DNA from: Candidatus Phaeomarinobacter ectocarpi
Lineage (GTDB): Bacteria > Pseudomonadota > Alphaproteobacteria > CGMCC-115125
Reading direction: 5' to 3'
Assembly (NCBI RefSeq): GCF_000689395.1
Contig: NZ_HG966617.1
Location: 1,064,753 to 1,128,752 of the forward strand
DNA: 64,000 nucleotides
The position numbers and the translations under genes are program-made. The notes below the pieces were generated by a model that saw nothing but the letters and a program-made list of their open reading frames with translations, had not been told where the DNA came from and did not search any database. Positions 26,849 through 37,004 of the stretch are shown here, piece by piece (the first letter of the stretch is position 1; each line of letters begins with the position of its first letter).

Positions 26849-28330
26849 ATGAGTTTTACACTGGCCATTGTTGGCCGACCCAATGTCGGCAAATCGACCC
26901 TGTTCAACCGTCTGGTTGGCAAACGCCTGGCCTTGGTCGATGACACGCCCGGCGTCACGCGCGACCGCCGCGAAGGCACCGCAGAACTTGGCGACATGAC
27001 GTTTACTGTCATCGACACCGCCGGGTTCGAGGATGCAGGCGGCGACGTGTTGCCAGCCCGTATGCGTCGGCAGACAGAGGCTGCCATTGAAGGCGCTGAC
27101 GTCTGCCTGTTCCTTGTGGACGCGCGCGCCGGATTGACGCCCCTGGACGAAGAAATCGGCCGCATTCTGCGCAAGGGTGAAACGCCGGTCATTCTGGCTG
27201 CCAACAAATGCGAAGGCAAAGCCGCCGAGGCGGGCCGAATGGAAGCCTTCCGCCTTGGCATGGGCGAACCGTTGGGCATTTCAGCGGAACACGGGGAGGG
27301 TACCTCTGACCTGTACCAGGCACTCCTTCCATTCGATGCCGCAGCCAGGGAAATCCTCGAAGACGCGTTTGATGCTGAAGATGCTGACATAGAAGGTGCG
27401 GATACAGAAGACGCTGACAGTTTAGAGGACGACCCTACTAAGCCGTTGCGCCTCGCCGTTGTTGGACGCCCCAATGCGGGCAAATCCACACTCATCAATG
27501 AGTTGATCGGCGAAGACCGCATGCTGACAGGGCCAGAGGCGGGTATCACGCGCGATGCGATCTCTGTTGACTGGACGGCCGAAGGTCGTGCCATCAAGCT
27601 GTGGGATACCGCCGGCCTTCGCCGCCGGTCCCGCGTTACTGAAAAACTCGAAAAGCTCTCGGTCGCCGATACCCTTCGTGCGGTTGATTTTGCGGAGGTC
27701 GTCGTACTTCTGATTGACGCCACGCAGCCATTCGAAAAGCAGGATCTTCACATCGCCGACACGGTGGTTGAAGAAGGCCGCGCGCTGGTATTGGCAGTGA
27801 GCAAATGGGACCTGGTTGAGGACCGTGGCGCTGCGCTGCGTGAGATCGATCAGCGGATTGATGAACTGTTGCCGCAGGTCAAAGGTGTCGAGGTCGTTCC
27901 AATTTCGTCGCTGACGGGGCAGGGGCTGGACAAATTGGTGCCTGCCGCTCTGCGCGCCTACAAGCGCTGGACAACGCGCATTCCCACGTCTGCGATGAAC
28001 CGCTGGCTGGAAATGGCTGTGGGGCGGCATCCGCCACCCGCTGTCCAGGGACGCCGCATCCGACTTCGGTACATGACGCAGGCCAAAGCCCGGCCGCCAA
28101 CCTTTGTGGTGTTTTCACAGCGGGCAGAAAAGCTGCCTGACAGCTATACGCGGTATCTGGTCAACAGCCTGCGCGAGCGGTTCAAGCTCGACGGTGCACC
28201 CATTCGGCTGATCATGCGTAAGGGAGACAATCCCTATGCTGAGCAGCGCAAGCGTCGTGGCACGTCGCAAAAGGCCAAGATGAAAAAGCGCTCGTCCAGC
28301 AAGCCAGCCAAAATGCCCAGGTCCGACTAG
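26849..28330 (+). CDS. der: Ribosome-assembly GTPase Der (EngA)
   Basis: The protein has 493 residues. It has tandem GTPase domains with [10 protein letters not shown] (8-17) and [10 protein letters not shown], each followed by DTAG and N/SKxD motifs (ANKCE in the first is a variant), and a C-terminal KH-like domain ([20 protein letters not shown]). It acts in 50S maturation. The linker between the domains is unusually acidic and repetitive ([16 protein letters not shown]). The basic tail ends [15 protein letters not shown]. Its stop overlaps the converging SDR gene by four bases. Confidence 0.96.
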   Translation: MSFTLAIVGRPNVGKSTLFNRLVGKRLALVDDTPGVTRDRREGTAELGDMTFTVIDTAGFEDAGGDVLPARMRRQTEAAIEGADVCLFLVDARAGLTPLDEEIGRILRKGETPVILAANKCEGKAAEAGRMEAFRLGMGEPLGISAEHGEGTSDLYQALLPFDAAAREILEDAFDAEDADIEGADTEDADSLEDDPTKPLRLAVVGRPNAGKSTLINELIGEDRMLTGPEAGITRDAISVDWTAEGRAIKLWDTAGLRRRSRVTEKLEKLSVADTLRAVDFAEVVVLLIDATQPFEKQDLHIADTVVEEGRALVLAVSKWDLVEDRGAALREIDQRIDELLPQVKGVEVVPISSLTGQGLDKLVPAALRAYKRWTTRIPTSAMNRWLEMAVGRHPPPAVQGRRIRLRYMTQAKARPPTFVVFSQRAEKLPDSYTRYLVNSLRERFKLDGAPIRLIMRKGDNPYAEQRKRRGTSQKAKMKKRSSSKPAKMPRSD

Positions 28331-29037
28331 GGTGTGAAGCGGCGGGTGACGCCATTCTCGGTAAAGTCAGGCCGCGACATTTCCAGAAAAAGACCCGCAA
28401 CATCGTTGGGGTGTGGAAGCGTGCCAGGGTCTTCACCCGGCATTGCCTTGGCACGCATGGCGGTGCGCACAGGCCCCGGGCTCAGAAGGTTTGCGCGCAC
28501 ATTGGTGTTTGCAGACTCTGCTGCATAGGTTTTGACCAGTGCCTCCAGCGCTGCTTTGGACACCGCATAGGGCCCCCAGAAAGGATTGCACTTTTGTGCG
28601 GCACCGGACGTCACAAACACCGCACGCCCGGCGTCAGCTGCCTGCAGCAGCGGGTCCATGGACCGCAGCAGCCGCCAGTTGGCATTCACATTGATGTCGA
28701 TGGCCTTGTGCCAGTCCTTCGGTTGCACATGACCAATCGGTGAAATCACACCTAGATCACCGGCATTGCCAATCAGGACATCGAGCTTGCCCCAGCGCTC
28801 AAAGAGTGCCGCACCCAGCCGGTCAACGCCCTCATAGTCCGTAAGGTCCAAAGGCACCAAAGTGGCAGACCCGCCTTCCGATTGGATGGCGTCATCCAGT
28901 TCCTCAAGGGCGCCTTCAGTCCGGGCGACCGCAATCACATGAGCCCCTTCGCGGGCGAAGGCGAGGGCGACCGCATAGCCAATACCCCGTGATGCCCCGG
29001 TGATGAGGACAGTCTTGTTTTCAAATTGTCCGGCCAT
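28327..29037 (-). CDS. Short-chain dehydrogenase/reductase (SDR)
   Basis: The protein has 236 residues. The Rossmann motif [12 protein letters not shown] binds NAD(P), with NAG later, and the catalytic Ser (FVTSGAAQ) and YAVSKAAL supply the Tyr/Lys. The substrate is unknown; it resembles YciK-type SDRs. In Alphaproteobacteria this SDR commonly follows purF, as it does here (2 bp apart). Confidence 0.88.
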   Translation of the reverse strand: MAGQFENKTVLITGASRGIGYAVALAFAREGAHVIAVARTEGALEELDDAIQSEGGSATLVPLDLTDYEGVDRLGAALFERWGKLDVLIGNAGDLGVISPIGHVQPKDWHKAIDINVNANWRLLRSMDPLLQAADAGRAVFVTSGAAQKCNPFWGPYAVSKAALEALVKTYAAESANTNVRANLLSPGPVRTAMRAKAMPGEDPGTLPHPNDVAGLFLEMSRPDFTENGVTRRFTP

Positions 29038-29039
29038 TG

Positions 29040-30563
29040 TCAGGCGATCTCAGCCAGAAGCGACAACTGGCCACCGGATCTGTCGCCGTCGCGGTCCGTC
29101 AGCTTCGTGGGGTAATCCCCGGTAAAGCAATGGTCCGTCAGCTGCGGCTCTTCATCGTTGCGGGCGTCGTATCCCAGCGCCTTGTAGAGCCCGTCTACCG
29201 TGAGGAAGGCAAGGCTGTCGACACCGATGTAAGACCGCATTCCCTCCAGATCAAAGCGATGAGCCAGAAGTTTCGATTGATCAGGGGTATCAATGCCGTA
29301 AAAGTCCGAGTGTGTGATCGGCGGACTTGCGATCCGCAGATGCACTTCACGGGCACCTGCATCCCGCATCATCTGAACGATCTTGATGGATGTTGTCCCA
29401 CGCACCACGCTGTCATCCACAAGGACAATCCGCTTGCCTTCGACGATGGAGCGATTGGGGTTGTGCTTCAGCTTCACACCGAGCTGGCGAATTTGCTGGG
29501 TGGGCTCAATGAATGTCCGGCCCACATAGTGGTTGCGGATCAGGCCGAGCTCAAAAGGCAGGCCGCATTCATTTGCGTAACCAATGGCAGACGGCACACC
29601 GGAGTCCGGCACGGGAATGACCACATCAGCTTCTTCATGAGATTCAGCCGCCAACTGGGCACCGAATTTCTTGCGCACCTCATAAACGCTCTTGCCGTCA
29701 ACGATTGAATCCGGACGCGCAAAATAGATATGTTCGAAGACACACGGACGCGCAGGCTCTGGCGGAAATGGTTTGTGGCTCTCAATGCCATCTTCCGTGC
29801 ACACCACAATTTCACCCGGCTCGATCTCGCGCACGAAGTGGGCACCGATGATGTCCAGTGCACATGTCTCAGATGCCAGAACAGGCGAGCCGTTCAGGTC
29901 ACCCATCACAAGCGGCCGAATGCCGCGTGGATCGCGTGCGCCGATCATTTTCTTGGGCGTCAGGCATACAAGTCCGTAGGCCCCTTCAACCTGTGAGAGA
30001 GCATCAACCAGCCGTTCAATGATCCGAGGCTTTGTAGAACGGGCCACCAGCTGAAGAATTGTTTCTGTGTCTGATGTTGACTGAAAAATCGCGCCTTCAC
30101 GCACCAGACGGTCACGGAGGGTCAGAGCATTTGTCAGGTTGCCATTGTGACCGATGGCAAATCCACCGCCCCATAGGTCAGCAAAGAGCGGCTGCACATT
30201 CCGCAAAACAGTTTCACCGGTGGTGGAGTAGCGGTTATGGCCAATGGCTGCGGAGCCAGCCAAACGGTTGATCATCTTTTCTGATGAAAAGTGGTCGCCG
30301 ACCAGGCCCATGCGGCGTTCCGCGTTAAACCGCTGGCCGTCATAGGAAACAATGCCTGCAGCTTCCTGCCCGCGGTGTTGCAGGGCGTGGAGCCCCAGCG
30401 CGGTGAGAGCCGCCGCATCAGGATTTCCAAATACGCCGAACACGCCGCATTCCTCACGCAGCGTGTCGCCTTCCAGCTCCTCGCGCCATGTTTGGTAGTC
30501 AATTGGCGCTTCTTTGTTGGAAGAAGCAGGAGTGGTGGCCTCTTGGGGGGTGTGCGAGTTCAA
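29040..30563 (-). CDS. purF: Amidophosphoribosyltransferase
   Basis: The protein has 507 residues. The Ntn-type glutaminase has its Cys nucleophile in REECGVFGVFG after a ~38-residue propeptide to be removed. The PRPP loop RIVLVDDSVVRGTTS and the tail PQLTDHCFTGDYPT are standard. It is the first committed enzyme of purine synthesis. Initiation is TTG at 30563 with AGAGG five bases before it. It is downstream of cvpA as in many bacteria. Confidence 0.96.
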   Translation of the reverse strand: MNSHTPQEATTPASSNKEAPIDYQTWREELEGDTLREECGVFGVFGNPDAAALTALGLHALQHRGQEAAGIVSYDGQRFNAERRMGLVGDHFSSEKMINRLAGSAAIGHNRYSTTGETVLRNVQPLFADLWGGGFAIGHNGNLTNALTLRDRLVREGAIFQSTSDTETILQLVARSTKPRIIERLVDALSQVEGAYGLVCLTPKKMIGARDPRGIRPLVMGDLNGSPVLASETCALDIIGAHFVREIEPGEIVVCTEDGIESHKPFPPEPARPCVFEHIYFARPDSIVDGKSVYEVRKKFGAQLAAESHEEADVVIPVPDSGVPSAIGYANECGLPFELGLIRNHYVGRTFIEPTQQIRQLGVKLKHNPNRSIVEGKRIVLVDDSVVRGTTSIKIVQMMRDAGAREVHLRIASPPITHSDFYGIDTPDQSKLLAHRFDLEGMRSYIGVDSLAFLTVDGLYKALGYDARNDEEPQLTDHCFTGDYPTKLTDRDGDRSGGQLSLLAEIA

Positions 30564-30617
30564 GGTGACCTCTTGCGCATTGGCCAGCGCTTATCAGAAA
30601 AGCGATCAGGGGGACGG

Positions 30618-31277
30618 TTATTCTTGTCCGTTCCCGTCAACCGACTCGAACAATTGATCGAGCCGTCGGCGTTCCTCAGCGTTATACCCGTCGTCTGGCG
30701 TGCTGTCAGCGTCGCCTTTTTGCGGGTCAGGTTTGCTCCCCGATGTGGTCCCGGGTTTGTCAGCAGCACGCGGTTTGGCACTTTGAGAGCCAGCGGTCAC
30801 ATCGGCATTGGGTGCAACCAGATTCGTCAGGGTTTCAGCCGTTGCTGAGACTATGGGCAGCAGTCGGGCGTCGTCCAGCCAGGGCGGAAAGTCCTCCCGC
30901 GCCACCAGCCAGGCGATAAACATATAGGCGATGGTGGCGAGCAAAAAACCCCTCGCCAGGCCAAACAGGAACCCACCTGTACGGTCCAGCGCACCTACCT
31001 GTCCGTCCGGCACGCGCTCGCCCAGATGAAAGCTGATGTAGGACACGACGACCAACACAATGGCAAAGACGAGAAATGCCGCAATTCCGTCCGCCAGCCA
31101 TGTCGGATCGATGTATTCACGAATTCTGGGAGCAAGGTAAGGAAGCGTCAGAATTGCAGCCGCAGCGGCGGTGACCCAGGCGAGGATGGACAACATTTCG
31201 CGCACGAATCCGCGGATCATGGCCAGAAGGCCAGATATCAGCGTGATTGCAATGACAATGGCGTCAAACCCCGTCAC
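30618..31277 (-). CDS. cvpA: CvpA family membrane protein
   Basis: The protein has 219 residues: four hydrophobic helices in the first ~160 residues (FDAIVIAITLISGLLAMIRGFVREM opening), then a polar, probably disordered cytosolic tail. The family is linked to colicin V production and envelope maintenance; its molecular function is not known. It lies between radA and purF, as usual. Confidence 0.88.
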   Translation of the reverse strand: MTGFDAIVIAITLISGLLAMIRGFVREMLSILAWVTAAAAAILTLPYLAPRIREYIDPTWLADGIAAFLVFAIVLVVVSYISFHLGERVPDGQVGALDRTGGFLFGLARGFLLATIAYMFIAWLVAREDFPPWLDDARLLPIVSATAETLTNLVAPNADVTAGSQSAKPRAADKPGTTSGSKPDPQKGDADSTPDDGYNAEERRRLDQLFESVDGNGQE

Positions 31278-31321
31278 ATCATTCCCCCGTCAGATGTCCC
31301 GTTTCAGGCGAATATCTAGCA

Positions 31322-32716
31322 TCAAGCATCGCCACCGGGCACATCTGAATGACAAACGGCGTTAACAAGGCCACCGATTGTCCCGATTTCCTGCACCTTC
31401 AATCCGCCGGACAGGGCTTTGAGCCCGGCAGGTCCGATTGCTGACTTGAAGCCGAGCTTGGCGGCCTCTTTGGCGCGGTTTTCGGCCTGCGCCACCGACC
31501 GAATATCACCAGACAGGCTGATCTCACCAAAAACCACCGTCTGCGGATCAATCGCACTGTCGTCCAGTGAGGAGAGCAGGGCTGCAGCCACCGCCAGATC
31601 AGCGGCAGGTTCATTGACCCGAAGACCACCGGCGACATTGAGATAGACGTCAAAGCCGCCAAAACTGGTCCCACATCGCGCTTCAAGTACGGCGAGCACC
31701 ATGGACAGGCGACCGCCGTCCCAGCCCACGACAGCGCGTCTGGGTGTGCCCAGGGTCGACCTGACAACCAGCGCCTGAATCTCAACAAGGACCGGGCGCG
31801 TCCCTTCAATGCCGGCAAAGACGACCGACCCGGATGCACTTTCAGACCGATCATTGAGGAAGAGCGCTGACGGGTTCGCTACTTCGGAAAGCCCCGTGTC
31901 GCGCATTTCAAACACCCCGATTTCATCCGTCGGGCCAAACCGGTTTTTGACGGCGCGCAGTATGCGGAACTGGTGGCCGCGCTCGCCTTCAAAATAAAGG
32001 ACAGTATCCACCATGTGCTCCACCACGCGGGGGCCGGCTATCTGCCCTTCCTTGGTGACATGACCCACAAGAATGATCGCCATGCCCTTGGCCTTCGCCA
32101 CCTGCACCAGCGCCTGGGCACATGCACGCACCTGAGACACAGTGCCCGGTGCAGAATCCAGCGCGTCAGACCACATGGTCTGGATCGAGTCGATCACAAC
32201 CGCATCCGCGGCCGGTGCCTGCTCGAGGGTGGCCACGATGTCGGCAAGGCTCGTTGCCGCGGCCAGTTCCACCGGCGCCTTTTCCAGCCCCAGCCGCTTT
32301 GCCCGCATGCGCACCTGCGCAATGGCTTCCTCGCCTGAAATGTACAGCGCGCGCTTGCCCGCGCGTGCAACAGCAGCCATGGCTTGCAGCAAAATGGTTG
32401 ATTTGCCGATGCCCGGGTCGCCGCCCACAAGCAGGGCGGAGCCGGGAACCAGCCCGCCGCCACAAACCCGGTCAAACTCAGCAATACCCGTCACGTGTCG
32501 CGGCGCTTCCGCCGTTTCGCCTTCCAGCGGAACAAGGTCGATGAGTTTGCGGGAGCCGCGCGTCAGCTTGGCCGTTGCGGGCGATGATGCGGGACCTGTG
32601 CTGGCGGTCTCTTCAACAAGCGTGTTCCACTCATTGCAGCTGTCGCACTTGCCAGCCCATTTGGACGTGACGGCACCGCAGTTCTGACAGACAAATCGGG
32701 TGGCGATCTTGGCCAT
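31322..32716 (-). CDS. radA: DNA repair ATPase RadA (Sms)
   Basis: The protein has 464 residues. The N-terminal C4 zinc finger (CQNCGAVTSKWAGKCDSC) precedes a RecA-like core with Walker A GGDPGIGKST, the RadA-specific KNRFGPTDEIGVFEM motif and a C-terminal Lon-like domain (LRVNEPAADLAVAAALLSS). It promotes branch migration in recombination. The usual neighbours alr and dnaB are separated here by an MlaFE pair. Confidence 0.96.
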   Translation of the reverse strand: MAKIATRFVCQNCGAVTSKWAGKCDSCNEWNTLVEETASTGPASSPATAKLTRGSRKLIDLVPLEGETAEAPRHVTGIAEFDRVCGGGLVPGSALLVGGDPGIGKSTILLQAMAAVARAGKRALYISGEEAIAQVRMRAKRLGLEKAPVELAAATSLADIVATLEQAPAADAVVIDSIQTMWSDALDSAPGTVSQVRACAQALVQVAKAKGMAIILVGHVTKEGQIAGPRVVEHMVDTVLYFEGERGHQFRILRAVKNRFGPTDEIGVFEMRDTGLSEVANPSALFLNDRSESASGSVVFAGIEGTRPVLVEIQALVVRSTLGTPRRAVVGWDGGRLSMVLAVLEARCGTSFGGFDVYLNVAGGLRVNEPAADLAVAAALLSSLDDSAIDPQTVVFGEISLSGDIRSVAQAENRAKEAAKLGFKSAIGPAGLKALSGGLKVQEIGTIGGLVNAVCHSDVPGGDA

Positions 32717-32731
32717 CTTTGCGCTTCGGGC

Positions 32732-33508
32732 TTAAGCCTTCAGCACCTCCATCTGGATCGGCCCGTCAGCGCGGCCATTGATGAATTGATCCACATAAGG
32801 ATTGCCGCAGGTGTCGACCTCGGCGGCCGTACCCGTCCAGATGATCTGGCCTTTGTAGATCATCGACATGTGGTCGGCGATCTTGCGGGCGGAGGCCATG
32901 TCATGGGTGATTGAGAGCGCTGTCGCACCCATGTCCTGCACGGTATCCACGATCAACTGATTGATCACGTCTGCCATGATCGGGTCGAGCCCGGTGGTTG
33001 GCTCGTCGAAGAACACGATCTCTGGATCATGGGCAATCGCACGGGCAAGCCCTACACGCTTCTGCATGCCGCCTGACAGTTCAGACGGGTTCAAGTCTCC
33101 CACAGTCTCATCAAGGCCGACCTTGGCCAACTTCTCCATCGCAACGTCGCGCGCCTTGGCGCGGGACATTCCCTCGCCCTGGATCAATGCAAAGGCAACA
33201 TTCTCCCAGACCTTCAGGCTGTCGAAGAGGGCTGCGCTCTGAAACAGCATCCCAAACTTCTTCAGCACCTCTTCGCGGTCACGCTCTGAGATATTGGTGA
33301 CTTCTTCCCCATCGATCTTGATGGATCCTCTTGTCGGGTGTAGCAGGCCCAGTATGCACTTCAGCATCACGGACTTGCCGGTGCCCGATCCTCCGATGAC
33401 GACCATCGAGTGGCCTCTTTGGACTGTCAGGTCGATATTATCCAGCACCGTTTTGGGGCCAAATTTCTTTTGCACGTTTCGAAGCTGTATTTTTGGCGTG
33501 TCGGCCAT
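32732..33508 (-). CDS. mlaF: ABC transporter ATPase, MlaF type
   Basis: The protein has 258 residues: Walker A GGSGTGKS, Q-loop LFQSAALFDSL, signature LSGGMQKR, Walker B IVFFDEPTTGLDP and H-loop SITHD. The LFDSLKVWENVAF stretch is typical of MlaF, the ATPase of the phospholipid transport system that keeps the outer leaflet free of phospholipid. It follows the MlaE-type permease gene by 29 bp. No MlaD-like MCE gene is adjacent. Confidence 0.88.
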   Translation of the reverse strand: MADTPKIQLRNVQKKFGPKTVLDNIDLTVQRGHSMVVIGGSGTGKSVMLKCILGLLHPTRGSIKIDGEEVTNISERDREEVLKKFGMLFQSAALFDSLKVWENVAFALIQGEGMSRAKARDVAMEKLAKVGLDETVGDLNPSELSGGMQKRVGLARAIAHDPEIVFFDEPTTGLDPIMADVINQLIVDTVQDMGATALSITHDMASARKIADHMSMIYKGQIIWTGTAAEVDTCGNPYVDQFINGRADGPIQMEVLKA

Positions 33509-33537
33509 GGAAGAGATGCCTCTAAGCGGTCAGAAAA

Positions 33538-34377
33538 TCACGACGTGAAGAAAATCGATGTCATCAGGTAGTTGGCGGCGAGGATGAGAATGGATGACGT
33601 GACCACCGCATTGGTTGTCGCGCGGCCAACGCCCTGCGCGCCCCCCATGCTGCGATAGCCGGAATAGCAACCCATCAGCGCAATGATGAAGCCGAACACG
33701 GCAGACTTGATGAGGCCGGATGTGACATCACTGACCTCAATGAAATCAACCGTGTTGCCGATATAAACCAGCGGGTTGAAGCCCAGGCTCTGGGTACCCA
33801 CCACGAAGCCACCGAAAATGCCGATGATGTCGGCAATCAGGACCAGGATCGGCATTGAAATGACCGCGGCGATGATGCGCGGTGCCATCAAATATTTGAA
33901 GGGGTTGGTAGAGAGCGTCACCAGGGCATCAATCTGCTCGGTCACGCGCATGGTGCCGATTTCAGCAGCGATCGCGGCCGACACGCGCCCGGCGACCATG
34001 AGGCCAGCGATCACAGGCCCCAATTCGCGGGTAATGCCGATGGCAACGATATTCGCCACAAAACCTTCCGCGTTAAACCGAGACCCGCCGATGAAGATCT
34101 GAAGCGCCAGCACGCCACCGGTGAAGAAGGCCGTAAGGCCGACAACAGGCAGCGAAAAGTAGCCGATGCGGAGCATCTGCTGGCCGATGAGGCGCAGATA
34201 GATAGGGGGTGTAAAGCACGCCCGCACCGCCCGAAGCGTAAAACGGGAAAGGGCACCTACTTCTGCGAGGAAAGTAAGGACTGCGCGTCCAACCAGGGCA
34301 AATACGTTCACCGGTTCCAAGTGCTCCAAAGGAAGTGAATCGGGAGACCAATCACCCGGTAATATAGCGCCGCTCAT
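33538..34377 (-). CDS. mlaE: MlaE-type ABC permease
   Basis: The protein has 279 residues with about five to six helices. The family segments (FTGGVLALQIFIGG, ITRELGPVIAGLMVAGRVSAAIAAEIGTM RVTEQIDAL split here, MGCYSGYRSMGGAQGVGRAT) identify the MlaE permease of lipid ABC transporters. It acts with the MlaF-type ATPase downstream. The first 26 nt overlap the end of alr, a larger overlap than usual. Confidence 0.9.
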   Translation of the reverse strand: MSGAILPGDWSPDSLPLEHLEPVNVFALVGRAVLTFLAEVGALSRFTLRAVRACFTPPIYLRLIGQQMLRIGYFSLPVVGLTAFFTGGVLALQIFIGGSRFNAEGFVANIVAIGITRELGPVIAGLMVAGRVSAAIAAEIGTMRVTEQIDALVTLSTNPFKYLMAPRIIAAVISMPILVLIADIIGIFGGFVVGTQSLGFNPLVYIGNTVDFIEVSDVTSGLIKSAVFGFIIALMGCYSGYRSMGGAQGVGRATTNAVVTSSILILAANYLMTSIFFTS

Positions 34378-35497
34378 AGCGCGATCCCAAGCTGGTTAGC
34401 ACCTCATATCCAATGGTGCCAGTTGCCTGTGCCAGATCGTCCACACTTACCGTGGACCCTAGCAATTCGACAACGTCTCCAGCCTTCACAGATGCGCTAT
34501 CCAAGGCTGTTATATCGAGGGCAATAAGGTCCATCGATACCCGGCCCACATAGGGCACCAAAGTGCCGTTGATGGCCGCCATGGCTGAGTTTCCCGCCGT
34601 CCGGAAAATGCCATCCGCGTAGCCCGCAGCAATGGTCGCGATCCGCATGGCCCTTGAGGCCCTGTAGGTGGCGCCGTAGCCGATGGTGTCACCAGACTTC
34701 ACATCCCGAACCTGAATGATTTCAGCCGTTGCACCGATCACCGGGTCAAATGGGGCCGGCGCGGCAGCAAACGGGGATGCGCCATACAGGCAAATACCTG
34801 GCCGGGTCAGGTCGTAATGGTAGTCCGGCCCCAGGAATATGCCGGCCGAATTGGCAAGGCTTGCCGGCGCGTCGGGCAGTTTGGCTCTAAGTGTGTCAAA
34901 GGATGCTCTTTGCTGCGCATTCATGTCCGACGCCGCATCGTCAGCGCAGGCTAGATGGCTCATGACCAGTTTCAGGCTGAGATTGCCCAGCACCTCAGGA
35001 TTGCTGCCAGCAGTGCTCACCTGATCGGCATCCAATCCTAGTCGGGACATGCCGGTGTCCAGCATTAGCGCGGCGGGCAAGGAGCGACCTGCAGCGTCGC
35101 AACACCCTTTCCACAGTGAAATCTGTGTCAGGTCATTGAGGACAGGAACCAGATCAGCCTCCACCATCGCTGAGGCAGTGTCCTTCATGGTACCGTTCAG
35201 AATGTAGATGTCAGCGTCTGGTAGGGCTTTGCGAACGGCCAGTCCTTCGCTTGCCAGGGCAACAAAGAATGTCCGGCACCCTGCCAGGTAGAGGGCTTCC
35301 ACAACCGGAACCACACCAAGCCCATATCCGTCCGCCTTCACAACCGCAGATGCAGTCGCGGCGCCACTGGCCTCGTTCGCTGCTTGCCAGTTGCGGGCAA
35401 GCGCGCCGAGGTCAATCGTCAGGTGACCCGGGAAGGGAAGGGGATCAGTCAAGTGAGGAGGCCGTAATCCAAAAGGGGACAGATCACGGACCTTCAT
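34352..35497 (-). CDS. alr: Alanine racemase
   Basis: The protein has 381 residues from ATG 35497 (TTG 35527 would extend it further into dnaB). The PLP lysine lies in SAVVKADGYGLG and the second catalytic Tyr in IGYGATYRA. VGRVSMDLIALD completes the family pattern. It supplies D-alanine for peptidoglycan. The 5' end overlaps dnaB by 14 nt, and the 3' end overlaps mlaE by 26 nt. Confidence 0.94.
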   Translation of the reverse strand: MKVRDLSPFGLRPPHLTDPLPFPGHLTIDLGALARNWQAANEASGAATASAVVKADGYGLGVVPVVEALYLAGCRTFFVALASEGLAVRKALPDADIYILNGTMKDTASAMVEADLVPVLNDLTQISLWKGCCDAAGRSLPAALMLDTGMSRLGLDADQVSTAGSNPEVLGNLSLKLVMSHLACADDAASDMNAQQRASFDTLRAKLPDAPASLANSAGIFLGPDYHYDLTRPGICLYGASPFAAAPAPFDPVIGATAEIIQVRDVKSGDTIGYGATYRASRAMRIATIAAGYADGIFRTAGNSAMAAINGTLVPYVGRVSMDLIALDITALDSASVKAGDVVELLGSTVSVDDLAQATGTIGYEVLTSLGSRYERRYITG

Positions 35498-37004
35498 AGG
35501 ACTGATGGAAATGGTCAAGGTCGCCAAAGCGCGTCAGTTCCGCCTGGAATTGCAGCTCAACCCGGCCCGTAGGGCCGTGGCGCTGCTTGCCGACGATGAC
35601 TTCAGCCTTGCCAAAAACCTGATTGCACTTGTCCTGCCAGGCCAGATGTTCCGGCGAGTCTGCGCTTGGCTCCGCACGAAGGAGATAATACTCCTCGCGA
35701 TACACAAACATCACCACGTCGGCATCCTGCTCAATCGAGCCGGATTCACGCAGGTCAGAGAGTTGCGGACGTTTGTCCTCACGCTGTTCAACCTGTCGAG
35801 AGAGCTGGGACAGGGCAAGAATGGGAACGTTCAGCTCCTTGGCCAGCGCCTTGAGCCCCGTCGTAATGGCCGTCACTTCCTGTACGCGATTGTCCTGGTT
35901 CTTGCCCGACGACGTCACGAGCTGCAGATAGTCCACCACAATCAACTGCAGGCCCTGCTGGCGCTTCAGCCGCCGCGCCCGGGCCGCAAGGGTGGCGATG
36001 CCGATGCCGCCCGTATGGTCGATAAACAGGGGGATCGATTGAAGCATCTCGGTGGCTTCACGCAGCTGCCCAAATTCATCAGCTGTAATCTCACCGCGGC
36101 GGATCTTTTCAGATGAGATGCCGGAGTGTTCAGCCAGAAGACGCGTTGCCAGCTGCTCAGCCGACATTTCAAGCGAGAAGAAGGCCACGACACCGCCATC
36201 GCTGACGACTTCGCGCCCATTGTCGTCAATCTGCTTCTGGTACGCCTTGGCGGCATTGAAGGCGATGTTTGTCGCCAGCGCTGTTTTGCCCATGGAGGGG
36301 CGTCCGGCGAGAATGATCAGGTCAGAATTCTGCAGACCACCCAGTTTGCCGTCGAGATCGCGCAGGCCGGTTGAGAGGCCAGAAAGCTTGCCTTCTCGCT
36401 GGTAAGCCGCGGCTGCCATATCCAATGCCGTCGTGAGCGACGATTTGAAAGGCATGAATCCGCCTTCATAGCGGCCTTTTTCGGCGAGGTTATAGAGCGA
36501 GGACTCAGCATTCTCGATCTGCTGCGATGGCGGCAGGTCAATCGGGCTGTCTTCCGCAGTCACCTGAATATCTTCGCCAAGGCGGATCAACTCGCGCCGC
36601 ACCGCCAGATCATAGATGGCGCGGCCATAGTCCTTGGCATGGGGCGTCGCTACCGCAGCTGCAGCCAGCCGGGCGAGGTAAGCAGGGCCGCCCACATCTG
36701 CCAGCGCGCTGTCATGGTCGAAATAGGCCTTGAGGGTCACCGGTGTCGCAAGGTGACCCCCGACGACCAGTTGCGCCACAGCTTCAAAAATGCGCGCGTG
36801 CAACGGCTCATAGAAATGATCCGGCGATAGGAACTCGGAGACCCTGTCGTACGCCTCGTTGTTGACCAGGACAGCCCCCAGCAGCGCCTGTTCCGCCTCA
36901 ATAGAGTGCGGCATCTCGCGGTACTTTATGCCGTCGAAATCCGGATCGGGTGCGTCATCAGGCATTGGGCCGGATGGGGGGAAGGCGGTCGGTGCAGGTT
37001 CCAT
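35484..37004 (-). CDS. dnaB: Replicative DNA helicase DnaB
   Basis: The protein has 506 residues. The N-terminal domain (HSIEAEQALLGAVL) is followed by the RecA-fold helicase domain with Walker A GRPSMGKTALATNIAFN and FFSLEMSAEQLATRLLAEHSG-type motifs, then DYLQLV and a C-terminal QRHGPTGRVELQF. It is the hexameric helicase of the replisome. No intein is present. The 315-bp upstream gap carries a duplicated DnaA-box/GANTC module that could govern its expression. Confidence 0.97.
   Translation of the reverse strand: MEPAPTAFPPSGPMPDDAPDPDFDGIKYREMPHSIEAEQALLGAVLVNNEAYDRVSEFLSPDHFYEPLHARIFEAVAQLVVGGHLATPVTLKAYFDHDSALADVGGPAYLARLAAAAVATPHAKDYGRAIYDLAVRRELIRLGEDIQVTAEDSPIDLPPSQQIENAESSLYNLAEKGRYEGGFMPFKSSLTTALDMAAAAYQREGKLSGLSTGLRDLDGKLGGLQNSDLIILAGRPSMGKTALATNIAFNAAKAYQKQIDDNGREVVSDGGVVAFFSLEMSAEQLATRLLAEHSGISSEKIRRGEITADEFGQLREATEMLQSIPLFIDHTGGIGIATLAARARRLKRQQGLQLIVVDYLQLVTSSGKNQDNRVQEVTAITTGLKALAKELNVPILALSQLSRQVEQREDKRPQLSDLRESGSIEQDADVVMFVYREEYYLLRAEPSADSPEHLAWQDKCNQVFGKAEVIVGKQRHGPTGRVELQFQAELTRFGDLDHFHQSYEGP

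Noticed and set aside
36000-36800. Intein or split in dnaB
   Set aside because: The helicase motifs are continuous and total length (506 residues) is normal.
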